A model generated the notes under the pieces. It was not told where the DNA came from and ran no database searches. It was given only the letters and a program-made list of their open reading frames with translations. From the NCBI RefSeq assembly GCF_003385515.1, contig NZ_QNVT01000035.1:1-60614 (forward strand): a stretch of DNA of 60,614 bases. Direction: 5' to 3'. The position numbers and the translations under genes are program-made. This stretch comes from Chryseobacterium pennae. Lineage in GTDB: Bacteria > Bacteroidota > Bacteroidia > Flavobacteriales > Weeksellaceae. Shown one piece after another: positions 51,100-60,583 of the stretch (position 1 is its first letter; the number at the start of each line of letters is the position of its first letter).

Positions 51100-54000
51100 T
51101 TAATTCAGGTAGAACTCATACTTATTAAGCAATTGTATTTCCTTGATAAGGTCTCCGTTCAGGTCTACTGAATGCTTCATAGACTGTACTTCAATATGGG
51201 AATCATCATCAATATTTTTGATAAAGAACTTCAGTTTCTGATTCCCTTTATTCCGATCCAAAACCGTTCTGAAGAAATCCAGATCCTCATGTCTTACATC
51301 CATCACATCCATTACCAGAGAGATACTCTTGGCGAATCTTTCAAATGCTTCCTGAAGCTCAATCACATCATTTACATTCACAAAGACTCTTCCATCTTTT
51401 ACCTGCGCGAATTTTATTTTAAAAATAACAAACCTCTGAACTTCAAGTTTCTCCTTCAACCTCATATAATCTCTGTCTCCCAATCTGAAAGAGTAAGAAC
51501 CAGAATAGTCTTCCAGTGTCACAAAAGCTACTTTTTCACCACTTCTGAAACCATCCTGAACTCTGTATTCTGTGATAAGACCTGCAACGGTATACTCTTT
51601 TCCACCGCCTCCATTTTCTCTTTCTTTCTGAAGGGTTTTCCAGTCTTTCTTTTTTTCTTCAAACAATTCGTCCTGCTTATTAGCAAAAGCCTGTTCTTTG
51701 TAAGCGTCTACCTCATCAAGATTTAAGAATAGGAAATTTCCTTTAGGTTCTGCTTTTTTAGTAGTTTCTTCTATTACTTCTTCATCCCCAACAGATAATT
51801 CGTCAGAAACAATCTCGGCAAGATCAGTGGTTTCATCCGGCGTATCCTGCTCCAGAACAGGCGCCTCATCTGTGGTCACTTTTTCTTCCTCTTCTTTTTC
51901 CAACACCGACTTTTTAGAAAGTCTTCCCTGCATAAACTGGAACTGATATTTAAATTCATCCAGCGGATGGGCAGAAAGGTAGAATCCAATAGTTTCCTTT
52001 TCTTTATTCAGCTTATGCATATTCGGCCACTCAGGACAAGGAGGTAGTTTTGGCTGTTCAATCTGAACCTCATCTGCAAAATCTGCAAACAGAGAAAACT
52101 CCATCTCGTTTTTACTTTCCTGAAAGCTTTGCCCATATCTGATGAGCCTTTCAAGATTAGTTCTTCCCGCCATATCAATATCAAAGTACTGACCTCTGTG
52201 GAAAGAATCAAGTTCATCAAAAGCTCCCGCAACCACTAAACTTTCCGCTACCCTTTTATTCATATGAGAAGGCAGTATTCTCTCAAAAAAGTCATAGATA
52301 TTTTTGAACCTGCCATTTTCTCTTTCCTTTGTAATTGCTTCACTTGGCCCTTCTCCAATTCCCTTAATCGCTCCAAGACCAAAACGGATCTGTCCTTTTT
52401 CGTTTACAGAGAATTTGTATTGGGATTCATTCACATCAGGTCCCAAAACATCAACACCCATACTCTTACAATCCTCCATAAACATGGTAATAGAATCCGT
52501 ATTGTTAATGTTATTACTCATCACACTTGCCATATATTCTGCAGGATAGTTTGCTTTTAAATAGGCTGTTTGATAAGCAATGAAAGCATAGCACGTTGAG
52601 TGAGACTTGTTGAAGGCATATTCTGCGAAGGCTTTCCAGTCATTCCAGATTTTTTCCAGCCTTTCTTCATTAAGATTGTTCTTTCTTCCTCCTTCAATGA
52701 ACTTAGGGTACATTTTATTAAGAACGTCAATCTGCTTCTTACCCATCGCCTTTCTCAGTGTATCGGCCTCACCCTTTGTAAAGTTGGCCAACTTCTGTGA
52801 AAGAAGCATTACCTGTTCCTGATAAACCGTAATTCCGTAAGTTTCTTTTAAATATTCTTCTGTTTCCGGTAAGTCATATACGATCTCTTCAACACCGTGC
52901 TTTCTATTAATAAAGTTCGGGATATATTTAATCGGCCCCGGACGGTAAAGAGCGTTCATGGCAATAAGATCGGCAAAAACCGTTGGTTTAAGCTCTCTCA
53001 TGTATTTTTGCATCCCGGGACTTTCATATTGGAAGATCCCAACAGTTCTTCCTTCTTTAAATAACTGATATGTTTTAGTATCATCCAACGGAATAAGATC
53101 CGGGTCAATATCCAATCCATATCTGGCTTTCACCAGTTTTAAGGCATCTTTAATGATCGTCAATGTTCTAAGTCCCAGGAAGTCCATTTTCAGAAGTCCG
53201 GCACTTTCAGCCACCGAGTTATCAAACTGTGACACTAAAATATCCGCATCTTTAGCTGCAATAGTCACCGGAACCAGATTACTTACATCTTCCGGAGTAA
53301 TAATTACACCACAGGCATGAATACCGGTATTCCTGATACATCCTTCCATCTTTTTAGCACTTGCCAGTACTCCATGACGTGAATCATCGGGGCTTTCCAG
53401 AACATATCTCATTTCGTCAACGAGCATCTGTTCTTCCGGTTTCAGCTTATCATATTTTGCCAATGCTTTCGCAATGTTCATCCCTGGTGTAGAAGGGATA
53501 AGCTTAGCAATATTATTCGTATCAGGAATAGGAACATCCAATACCCTTCCGGCATCTTTAATCGCAGATTTACCCCCCAAAACAGAGTACGTAATAATCT
53601 GTGCTACCTGATTTTTACCATATTTTTCAACTACCCATTTAATGATTTTATCACGTCCCTCATCATCAAAGTCAATATCAATATCCGGCATGGAAACCCT
53701 TTCCGGATTCAAAAATCTCTCAAAAAGGAGATCATATTTAATAGGATCCACATTGGTAATTCCCGTACAATAGGCTACGGCAGAACCTGCAGCAGAACCA
53801 CGACCGGGACCAACCCAAACTCCCATTTTTCTTGCTTCATTACAAAAATCCTGCACAATCAGGAAGTAACCGGGGTATCCCGTATTAGCAACAACCTCCA
53901 GCTCAAAATCTAATCGTTCTTTGATTTCGTCTGTGATTCCTGTCTCAGAATATCTTTTTTTAGCCCCTTCATATGTCAGGTGTGTCAAATAGGCCATTTC

Positions 54001-55767
54001 ACCACGCTTTCCTCCATCAATATCATCTTCAGCATGAATAAATTCTTCAGGAATATCAAATTTTGGAAGGAGAACATCTCTTTTTAAGGTATAAGGCTTA
54101 AATTTTGCAAAAAATTCTTCATACGCTTCAAAGGCATCAGGATAAGCAAGGAAAGATGCTTTAATTTCATCAGAGCTTTTCATAAAATACTCTCCGGTAG
54201 CAAGTCCTCTTCTCTTCCCAAAACCTTTTCCGATAGGAGTTGTCAGTTTCTCTCCATCTTTGATACAGCTTACAATATCCTGAATATTGGCATCATCTTT
54301 ATTGGTATAGAATGTTTCGTTCTGTGCTAAAATTTTAACACTATATTTATCTGCCAAGTACAATAAAACTTCGTTTAAGTGCTCTTCTTCCGGCAGATTA
54401 TGGTTTTGAAGCTGAACATAAAAATCATCTCCAAAAGTTTCACTCCACCATTTGAAAAGCTCCTCCCCTTTCTGTTCACCGGTATTTAAGATCGCATCAG
54501 GAATATCTCCCATAATTCCGGAAGTAAGTGCAATGATTCCTTCTTTATACTCAGCAATCAATTCACGGCTGATCCTCGGAACCCCGAAATAAAATCCTTT
54601 AAGGAAACCGATACTGGAAAGTTTTGCCAGGTTTTTATACCCGTTAAAATCTTTTGCCAAAAGCACTACCTGTGTTCTCCTGTCCGGATCATCTTTGGTA
54701 AACTGCTTCTGTTCATAGCGTTCTGAAATATAAAATTCACATCCGACAACAGGAATCAATGGTTCAGAAACTGGTTCTGATTCATTAAATTCAGTTCCGT
54801 TTTCTTCTGCTTCCTGTTTTTTAGCCAGATATTCTTTATGTTTTTTGGCCCTGTCTCCATTAGCTCCTTCTACAGCAGAAACAAACTTGAAAGCCCCCAT
54901 CATATTTCCAAGATCTACCATCCCGACAGCCGGGAAGTTTTCATCGGAAGCTTTTTTAATTAAGTCATTAATGCTGGTAGTAGCCGTAAGGGTAGAAAAA
55001 ACACTGTGATTATCAAAATTGAAATATTTTCCTAAATCAATTTCATCAATACTTCCGAAATCCTGTTGTTTCTTCTTATTGTGAAAATCTGCAACCTGTC
55101 TTCTGATAACAATATTAAAAGGCTTGATCGGATCAGGATAAAGACTCTTAAAATACGCTAACTGATCTTCTGAAATCTTTAATGTTTCAGCAGGAACCAC
55201 CCCAATTCTTATCATTTCAAAGAAGGCTCTGGCTGTAGCATTTACATCGGCAGCAGCATTATGGGCCTCATCGAATTTATTCCCGTAAAGCTTCTCATAA
55301 AGCTCTTCAAGTTTCGGGGATTTGTATCTTCCTCCACGACCTCCGCCCAACTGACAGAAATCGGTTCCCAGAATCATTGTATCCGCTCTGGGCTTCTCCT
55401 GAAGATTGTCTTTTATATTTTTTCTATAAAATTCTGCTCCTACAATATTATAATCAAATTCAACATTGTGCCCGGAAACCACTCTTACTCTTTCAAGTAC
55501 CTTGGAAAATTCTTCTAAGATCTCCTGCAGATCACGCCCTTCTTCATTGGCAATCTTCGTTGTAATTCCATGAATTCTTGCTGCATTAAAGGGAATATCA
55601 TACCCTTCAGGCTTGATTATATAATCCTGATTTTCAATTAAATTACCATCATCATCATGCACCTGCCATGCGATCTGTACCATTCTTGGCCAGTTATCTG
55701 AATCTGAAAGCGGAGCATTGAAATTTTTTGGTAAACCTGTTGTTTCTGTGTCAAAAATTAAATACAT
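51100..55767 (-). CDS. dnaE: DNA polymerase III alpha subunit with fused N-terminal 3'-5' exonuclease
   Basis: The 1555-residue chain carries both replicative polymerase and proofreading domains. Residues 1-190 are a DEDDh exonuclease: FDTETTGLP (5-13), GHNVEFDYNIVGAEF and AHNAAADVNATARAFFE. A PHP domain follows from about 245, but where active PHP domains have TDHGxM this reads GMVDLGNMMGAF (about 280), so its metal site appears broken. The family-C catalytic core has PDIDIDFDDEGRDKI (about 691-705) and KMDFLGLRTLTII. The tail holds helix-hairpin-helix elements, an acidic low-complexity stretch (about 1275-1340) and an OB-like domain (TVAGLITEYRVQDGF, about 1390). Flavobacteriia commonly carry this fused form. 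Expressed alone. Confidence 0.95.
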   Translation of the reverse strand: MYLIFDTETTGLPKNFNAPLSDSDNWPRMVQIAWQVHDDDGNLIENQDYIIKPEGYDIPFNAARIHGITTKIANEEGRDLQEILEEFSKVLERVRVVSGHNVEFDYNIVGAEFYRKNIKDNLQEKPRADTMILGTDFCQLGGGRGGRYKSPKLEELYEKLYGNKFDEAHNAAADVNATARAFFEMIRIGVVPAETLKISEDQLAYFKSLYPDPIKPFNIVIRRQVADFHNKKKQQDFGSIDEIDLGKYFNFDNHSVFSTLTATTSINDLIKKASDENFPAVGMVDLGNMMGAFKFVSAVEGANGDRAKKHKEYLAKKQEAEENGTEFNESEPVSEPLIPVVGCEFYISERYEQKQFTKDDPDRRTQVVLLAKDFNGYKNLAKLSSIGFLKGFYFGVPRISRELIAEYKEGIIALTSGIMGDIPDAILNTGEQKGEELFKWWSETFGDDFYVQLQNHNLPEEEHLNEVLLYLADKYSVKILAQNETFYTNKDDANIQDIVSCIKDGEKLTTPIGKGFGKRRGLATGEYFMKSSDEIKASFLAYPDAFEAYEEFFAKFKPYTLKRDVLLPKFDIPEEFIHAEDDIDGGKRGEMAYLTHLTYEGAKKRYSETGITDEIKERLDFELEVVANTGYPGYFLIVQDFCNEARKMGVWVGPGRGSAAGSAVAYCTGITNVDPIKYDLLFERFLNPERVSMPDIDIDFDDEGRDKIIKWVVEKYGKNQVAQIITYSVLGGKSAIKDAGRVLDVPIPDTNNIAKLIPSTPGMNIAKALAKYDKLKPEEQMLVDEMRYVLESPDDSRHGVLASAKKMEGCIRNTGIHACGVIITPEDVSNLVPVTIAAKDADILVSQFDNSVAESAGLLKMDFLGLRTLTIIKDALKLVKARYGLDIDPDLIPLDDTKTYQLFKEGRTVGIFQYESPGMQKYMRELKPTVFADLIAMNALYRPGPIKYIPNFINRKHGVEEIVYDLPETEEYLKETYGITVYQEQVMLLSQKLANFTKGEADTLRKAMGKKQIDVLNKMYPKFIEGGRKNNLNEERLEKIWNDWKAFAEYAFNKSHSTCYAFIAYQTAYLKANYPAEYMASVMSNNINNTDSITMFMEDCKSMGVDVLGPDVNESQYKFSVNEKGQIRFGLGAIKGIGEGPSEAITKERENGRFKNIYDFFERILPSHMNKRVAESLVVAGAFDELDSFHRGQYFDIDMAGRTNLERLIRYGQSFQESKNEMEFSLFADFADEVQIEQPKLPPCPEWPNMHKLNKEKETIGFYLSAHPLDEFKYQFQFMQGRLSKKSVLEKEEEEKVTTDEAPVLEQDTPDETTDLAEIVSDELSVGDEEVIEETTKKAEPKGNFLFLNLDEVDAYKEQAFANKQDELFEEKKKDWKTLQKERENGGGGKEYTVAGLITEYRVQDGFRSGEKVAFVTLEDYSGSYSFRLGDRDYMRLKEKLEVQRFVIFKIKFAQVKDGRVFVNVNDVIELQEAFERFAKSISLVMDVMDVRHEDLDFFRTVLDRNKGNQKLKFFIKNIDDDSHIEVQSMKHSVDLNGDLIKEIQLLNKYEFYLN

Positions 55768-56173
55768 ATAATTTTCTAACTTTTTTATAAAAAAGAGAAT
55801 GTAAAGTTACTTCATTTTTTCGAATTATCCATTTGAAAAAGCTGTGGTGGATTCATCCTTTTCATATAAAAAAATCAAAAACAATACCGATATTCAGTAA
55901 TACTTTATACTGATTCTATTAAAATTCTTATTTACAGCTCTAATTTGTACGAAAAAAACAATCTGATCAGTTTTTTCAACGTATCTCATCTCCCAACTTG
56001 AGTGAAAATCAACCTATTCAAATTAAATATAATTTAAAATTATTAACAAAATAAAAGGTGAAATCTAAAAAACAACGTATAAAACGAAATTACAAACATT
56101 AAAATCGGAAATAAAATATAGTATTTATACTTTTGAATCAATCACACAACAATTTAAACATCTATCAAATTTT
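55768..56173. other. AT-rich divergent promoter region between dnaE and the subtilase
   Basis: This 406-bp gap has no supported gene. It is very AT-rich and must contain the dnaE promoter (a TAACTTTA -7-like element on the minus strand near 55805-55812) and the subtilase promoter at its right end. Most of the middle has no feature I can name. Confidence 0.5.
56128..56135 (+). promoter_or_regulatory. Possible -7 element for the subtilase gene
   Basis: TACTTTTG matches TAnnTTTG exactly and lies 38 bp before the ATG at 56174. No TTTG is found at the usual -33 distance. Confidence 0.4.
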
Positions 56174-58348
56174 ATGAAGAAAATCTTTATTTCGATCAGC
56201 ACTATGATCATTTCATTAGCAGGTGCACAACAAAGCAATGAGAAACTAATGAAGGAGTTTGAAAAACAAAGGGTAGAAAACAATAAAAAGTTTGATGCTC
56301 GTACTGGAAGGCAAACTCGCAACGAAAAAAGCAACAATCCATTAGAAAAGGTTTTACTGGATCTTAAAGAACAAAAAAGCAGCTTAGCAGGTTTTACTCC
56401 AAGCGGAATACCGCTCTACTACTCCTCTCAGGATTCCAGACAGCCTAAGAATTCCAATGCAGATCATCTTCAAAACGGAACCATTACCGGTCTACAAGGA
56501 TCATTCAATGGGGAGAACATCAAATATACCATTTTTGATGGCGGAAGGGTATTGGAAACCCATCAGTTATTCAACAATCTTACTAACCGGATTTCAAATA
56601 AAGAAAATGCAGATTCCGTAAAGTATCACTTCCATTCTACAGCCGTTGCTGGTTTTATAGGAGCCAAGAATTACAATTTTACAGGATCGTGGACTAACAA
56701 TGCCGGTGTGGTTGTAGCCCAATTCACAAACCTTAACCTTCAGGGGGTAGCCCAAAACTCTACAATGGATTCTTATTCATATGATGAGACTACCCTCCCA
56801 GGAAACACTACCAGAAGTACTGTTTATCAGAAGATATTATTATCAGAACCCCGAATATCCAATCATTCCTATGGAGTTCCTCAAGGCTGGTGGCAAAACC
56901 CTAGTAATGGAGCCTGGTACTGGCGGGGAACTTTCACAAGTCCTGCTACAGCCACCTCTTTAGAAGGAACTTACCAAGAAAATGATCGTGAATATGACAA
57001 AATTGTCTATAGCAATCCCACTTACATCATCGTAAAATCTGCCGGAAATTCTTTTGGAGACCAACCGGAAGCTGATGATTTTAAGCTTTATCCTAATCCC
57101 AATTTTAACCCGGACCTACCATCGAGTTCAAGTAATCCTTACTGGGCGTTTTTTGAAGACACCGATACTCTTCCTCTACAAAACTGTTCTAATGGGTATG
57201 ACTGTATTGGTTCTGGTTCTTTAGCCAAGAATATTATTGTAGTGGGAGCCAATGATATTATTACAGCGAATGAAGGAAGATACGCAACCTCTACCGATGT
57301 CGTTCACTCATCTTACAGCAGTGCCGGACCTAGAGACGATGGAGGAATCAAGCCAGATATTACTGCCACAGGAACCAATGTTGTCTCTGCAAGTGTAAAG
57401 ACCAACAACCAACCTACCTATGAATACGGAAGCGGAACTTCTTACTCCGGTCCTATTGTTACAGGAATTATTGGTTTATGGAACCAAATCAACAAGCAGC
57501 TTTTCGAGAATACACAACTCAATGCTGCTTCTGCAAAAACCCTAATGATTCATTCTGCCCTTGAAGCAGGAAATGTAGGACCAGATCCATGGTATGGATG
57601 GGGATTGATAGATGCCAAAAAAGGAGCAGAACTTCTGGTAGGAAAATCAAACAACAGTGTCATTTTCAATAATGAAACCTTAAATAGTGGTATTCCTAAC
57701 ACTAAAACTGTTACCGCTTTAGGAATGGAACCATTGAAAGTGACCATTTCGTGGATTGATCCGGCATTCACCAATCTACCCGCTACTGATTTAGCAGGAT
57801 ATAATGACAGAACTTCCAGATTAATTAACGATCTGGACCTAAGAATCATAGATACGGAAACCAATACCACTTACCTACCTTGGAAACTTAATGCCAACAA
57901 TCCAATGACTACTGCCACAAACGGCGATAATACAGTAGATAATGTTGAACAGATAGTTATCAATACTCCAATAGCTGGAAAAAACTATAAAATTGAAATA
58001 AGCAACAAAGGAACCTTGGTGAATGACAATGGAACAGCAGCACCACAAAATTATTCAATCATTATAACAGGTCATAATGGTAATACTTTGGGAACTAAAG
58101 AGTCTAAAGCGGGAGTTTTAAGCAGCGTTACAGTGGCTCCTTCCGTTACAAAAGACCTAACAAACATCCTGAAAGCGCCTCAAAAATCTACCTACTCTAT
58201 ATACGATCTGTCAGGAAAAAAATTACGCGAAGGTTCCATCAGCAGTGATAAGGAATCCATTGATTTATCGTCTTATACAAAAGGAATTTATATCATTGAA
58301 GTAAAAACCGGCAAAGACATTATTTCTAAAAAAATAATTAAAGAATAA
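56174..58348 (+). CDS. T9SS-exported S8 (subtilisin-family) peptidase
   Basis: This 724-residue secreted serine protease has a signal peptide (1-18, ...IISLAGA) and a short N-terminal region without a clear I9 propeptide. The catalytic triad is visible as Asp122 (TIFDGGRV), His154 (YHFHSTAVAG) and Ser423 (SGTSYSGPIV). A beta-sandwich domain (about 485-620; LKVTISWIDPAFTNLP; DLDLRIIDTETNT) follows the catalytic domain, and a type A T9SS domain (TYSIYDLSGKKLREGS ... SKKIIKE) ends it. The HSTAVAG variant of the usual HGTHVAG is acceptable in the family. It probably degrades extracellular protein. It lies divergent from dnaE. Confidence 0.93.
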   Translation: MKKIFISISTMIISLAGAQQSNEKLMKEFEKQRVENNKKFDARTGRQTRNEKSNNPLEKVLLDLKEQKSSLAGFTPSGIPLYYSSQDSRQPKNSNADHLQNGTITGLQGSFNGENIKYTIFDGGRVLETHQLFNNLTNRISNKENADSVKYHFHSTAVAGFIGAKNYNFTGSWTNNAGVVVAQFTNLNLQGVAQNSTMDSYSYDETTLPGNTTRSTVYQKILLSEPRISNHSYGVPQGWWQNPSNGAWYWRGTFTSPATATSLEGTYQENDREYDKIVYSNPTYIIVKSAGNSFGDQPEADDFKLYPNPNFNPDLPSSSSNPYWAFFEDTDTLPLQNCSNGYDCIGSGSLAKNIIVVGANDIITANEGRYATSTDVVHSSYSSAGPRDDGGIKPDITATGTNVVSASVKTNNQPTYEYGSGTSYSGPIVTGIIGLWNQINKQLFENTQLNAASAKTLMIHSALEAGNVGPDPWYGWGLIDAKKGAELLVGKSNNSVIFNNETLNSGIPNTKTVTALGMEPLKVTISWIDPAFTNLPATDLAGYNDRTSRLINDLDLRIIDTETNTTYLPWKLNANNPMTTATNGDNTVDNVEQIVINTPIAGKNYKIEISNKGTLVNDNGTAAPQNYSIIITGHNGNTLGTKESKAGVLSSVTVAPSVTKDLTNILKAPQKSTYSIYDLSGKKLREGSISSDKESIDLSSYTKGIYIIEVKTGKDIISKKIIKE

Positions 58349-58372
58349 TCATCAAATTCATATTTTTTTTGC

Positions 58373-58398
58373 AAAATACTAACAGTTGTTAGTATTTT
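58373..58398. promoter_or_regulatory. Perfect 12-bp inverted repeat over the E1 promoter (operator or terminator)
   Basis: AAAATACTAACA at 58373-58384 and TGTTAGTATTTT at 58387-58398 are exact reverse complements separated by 2 bp. The arms overlap the likely -33 region of the E1 gene and start 25 bp past the subtilase stop. The ACTAACA-N2-TGTTAGT core has the size and symmetry of a TetR-type operator. It is also followed by TTTTGTTTTTTTT, so a terminator for the subtilase is the alternative, and both could apply. Confidence 0.6.
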
Positions 58399-58418
58399 GT
58401 TTTTTTTATATATATTTG
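58386..58418 (+). promoter_or_regulatory. Promoter of the E1 dehydrogenase gene
   Basis: TATATTTG at 58411-58418 is an exact TAnnTTTG -7 element. A TTG at 58386-58388 is 22 bp upstream. The ATG at 58425 begins only 7 bp after the -7 element, so transcription should start at or within a few bases of the start codon. Confidence 0.55.
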
Positions 58419-58424
58419 CTTCCT

Positions 58425-60497
58425 ATGGAAAATACACTTCACGAAAAAGTTTCTCAGGATATTTTACTTAAAGCGTACAATCATATGATGCTTGCCAAAG
58501 CAATGGCCGACATTTATGAGGAAAACAGAAACATCTGTAAATACGTTCACAGTACTTCAAGAGGCCACGAAGCCATACAGTTAGCAACAGCCTATCAATT
58601 AAAAAAAGAAGACTGGATTTCTCCTTATTACAGAGACGAAAGTATCCTTTTGGGAATAGGTTTTGAACCTTACCAACTCATGCTTCAATTACTGGCTAAA
58701 GCTGATGATCCTTTTTCAGGAGGTAGATCTTATTATTCTCACCCTTCAAGCAGGGATGAAAACAAACCCAAAATCATTCACCAAAGTTCTGCAACAGGAA
58801 TGCAGACCATTCCTACAACCGGTGTTGCCCAGGGAATAAAATACATTCAGGACTTCAATCTCCAGCAGTTTGAAAACAACCCTGTCGTAATCTGTAGCCT
58901 TGGTGACAATTCTGTAACAGAAGGGGAAGTGAGTGAAGCATTACAATTTGCAGCACTGCACCAGCTTCCTATTATCTTCCTTGTTCAGGATAACGAATGG
59001 GGAATTTCTGTAACCAAAGATGAAGCAAGAACCTGTGATGCTTATGATTTTGTATCTGGATTTACAGGATTAAGCAGAATGAGGGTTGACGGCACTGATT
59101 TCATAGAAAGTTTTGAGGCTATGAAAAAGGCTGTAGATTTTGTAAGAACAGAAAGAAAACCTCTGGTTGTCTGTGCAAAAACAGTATTGATCGGGCATCA
59201 TACTTCAGGAGTTAGAAGAGAGTTTTATAGAGATGAAGAAGATTTAACGAAACATAGAGCTAAAGATCCGGGAGAAATCCTTAGAAAACAATTACTGGAA
59301 GCAGGTGCAGATGAAGATCTTTTAAAACAGATTACAAAAAAAGCGCGTCTTGAAGCAGAAGAAGCTTTTGAAAAAGCTAAAAATGCTGAAGACCCAAAGC
59401 CTGAAACCGTAATGCAGCACATATTTGCTCCTACTCCAATTACAGAGGAAACGGGCACACGTGAACCTGCCAACGGGGAAAAGATTGTCATGGTAGATGC
59501 TGCCATCCACGCAATACAGGAATTGATGTGGAAGCACCCTGAGGCTCTTCTTTATGGCCAGGATGTAGGAGAAAGAATTGGTGGAGTTTTCCGTGAAACA
59601 GTAACCCTTGGGAAAAAGTTTGGCAGCAAAAGAGTTTTCAATACAGCCATTCAGGAAGCATATATCATTGGTTCTACAACAGGAATGAGCGCTGTAGGCC
59701 TGAAACCAATTGTTGAAGTTCAGTTTGCCGATTATATTTATCCCGGGATCAACCAATTAATTACAGAAATTTCAAAATCAAGTTATTTAAGTGGCGGAAA
59801 ATTCCCGGTAAGCAATATCATCCGTGTTCCTATTGGTGCTTACGGTGGTGGTGGTCCTTACCATAGCGGAAGTGTTGAAAGTATTCTGGCCAATATTAAA
59901 GGAATTAAAATAGCTTATCCAAGTAACGCAGCGGATTTCAAAGGATTGCTAAAAGCAGCTTACTATGACCCGAACCCAGTAGTAATGCTTGAGCATAAAG
60001 GATTGTACTGGAGCAAAGTTCCGGGAACTGAGGATGCCAAAACCATTGAACCTGCTGAAGATTATGTTTTACCATTCGGAAAAGGCAAAATCATCATAGA
60101 AGCTGATAAGAATGAAACAGAAAAAGGCAGAACCTTAGTTGTTGTGACGTACGGAATGGGAGTCTACTGGGCTAAAGAGGCTGTAAAGAACTTCAACGGA
60201 AAAGTGGAAGTGATTGATTTAAGAACTTTAATTCCATTGGATGAAGAACTTGTTTTTGAAAGAGTAAAAGCTCACGGAAAATGTATCGTTCTTACGGAAG
60301 AACAGCTTAACAACTCTTTTGCAGAAGCATTTGCACACAGAATTTCTAAGAATTGCTTTAAATATCTTGATGCTCCGGTAGAAACAATGGGCTCTTTAGA
60401 TACTCCGGCTGTTCCTATTAATCTGGTTCTCGAAAAAGAAATGCTTCCTAACGCTGAAAAGCTTTCCAGGAAGATCGAAGAAATGCTACAATATTAA
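58425..60497 (+). CDS. Fused E1 alpha/beta subunit of a 2-oxoacid dehydrogenase complex
   Basis: From ATG 58425 this is a 690-residue fusion; the family begins at this MENTLHEKVSQ, so an upstream TTG start is rejected. The N-terminal half is the thiamine-diphosphate E1 alpha part: STSRGHEAIQLATAYQL (about 43-59), PTTGVAQGIKY, and the ThDP/Mg motif GDNSVTEGEVSEAL ... QDNEWGIS (about 162-195). The C-terminal half is E1 beta: YGQDVGERIGGVFRET, FNTAIQEAYIIGSTTGMSA, EVQFADYIYPGINQL and GAYGGGGPYHSGSVES. Branched-chain 2-oxoacid dehydrogenase is the best guess; pyruvate or acetoin dehydrogenase is possible. The E2 and E3 genes are not adjacent. The promoter is overlapped by a strong palindrome. Confidence 0.9.
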   Translation: MENTLHEKVSQDILLKAYNHMMLAKAMADIYEENRNICKYVHSTSRGHEAIQLATAYQLKKEDWISPYYRDESILLGIGFEPYQLMLQLLAKADDPFSGGRSYYSHPSSRDENKPKIIHQSSATGMQTIPTTGVAQGIKYIQDFNLQQFENNPVVICSLGDNSVTEGEVSEALQFAALHQLPIIFLVQDNEWGISVTKDEARTCDAYDFVSGFTGLSRMRVDGTDFIESFEAMKKAVDFVRTERKPLVVCAKTVLIGHHTSGVRREFYRDEEDLTKHRAKDPGEILRKQLLEAGADEDLLKQITKKARLEAEEAFEKAKNAEDPKPETVMQHIFAPTPITEETGTREPANGEKIVMVDAAIHAIQELMWKHPEALLYGQDVGERIGGVFRETVTLGKKFGSKRVFNTAIQEAYIIGSTTGMSAVGLKPIVEVQFADYIYPGINQLITEISKSSYLSGGKFPVSNIIRVPIGAYGGGGPYHSGSVESILANIKGIKIAYPSNAADFKGLLKAAYYDPNPVVMLEHKGLYWSKVPGTEDAKTIEPAEDYVLPFGKGKIIIEADKNETEKGRTLVVVTYGMGVYWAKEAVKNFNGKVEVIDLRTLIPLDEELVFERVKAHGKCIVLTEEQLNNSFAEAFAHRISKNCFKYLDAPVETMGSLDTPAVPINLVLEKEMLPNAEKLSRKIEEMLQY

Positions 60498-60502
60498 ATT
60501 GA

Positions 60503-60531
60503 TTGACTAGTCCTGAAAAAGGTTGACTAGT
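60503..60531. repeat. Direct repeat near the right edge, possible insertion-sequence end
   Basis: TTGACTAGT occurs at 60503-60511 and again at 60523-60531, with CCTGAAAAAGG between. The compact repeated arrangement, 5 bp past the E1 stop and next to the edge of the window, is reminiscent of the ends of IS elements in Flavobacteriia. No transposase is included in the window, so this is uncertain. Confidence 0.3.
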
Positions 60532-60551
60532 TTACTAATTCAAATATAGTT

Positions 60552-60583
60552 AAATCAGAGTAGAAATTTTCCTATTCTGATTT
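60552..60583 (+). terminator. Terminator downstream of the E1 gene
   Basis: AAATCAGAGTAG at 60552-60563 pairs with CTATTCTGATTT at 60572-60583 (12 bp, one wobble, 8-nt loop), followed by a T-rich tail (TGCTTTTTATAAGTTTTT). Confidence 0.8.

Noticed and set aside
51172..51726. A 184-codon rightward frame opposite the dnaE 3' end
   Set aside because: It lies wholly within dnaE antisense, has no recognisable domains and no promoter or start context.
58386..58424. TTG start extending the E1 protein by thirteen residues
   Set aside because: The extension lies in the palindrome and promoter and encodes an implausible LVFCFFYIYLLP tail.
59322..59756. A 144-codon leftward frame inside the E1 gene
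   Set aside because: The E1 frame has continuous family motifs here; the opposite frame is Cys/Phe-rich and has no family features.
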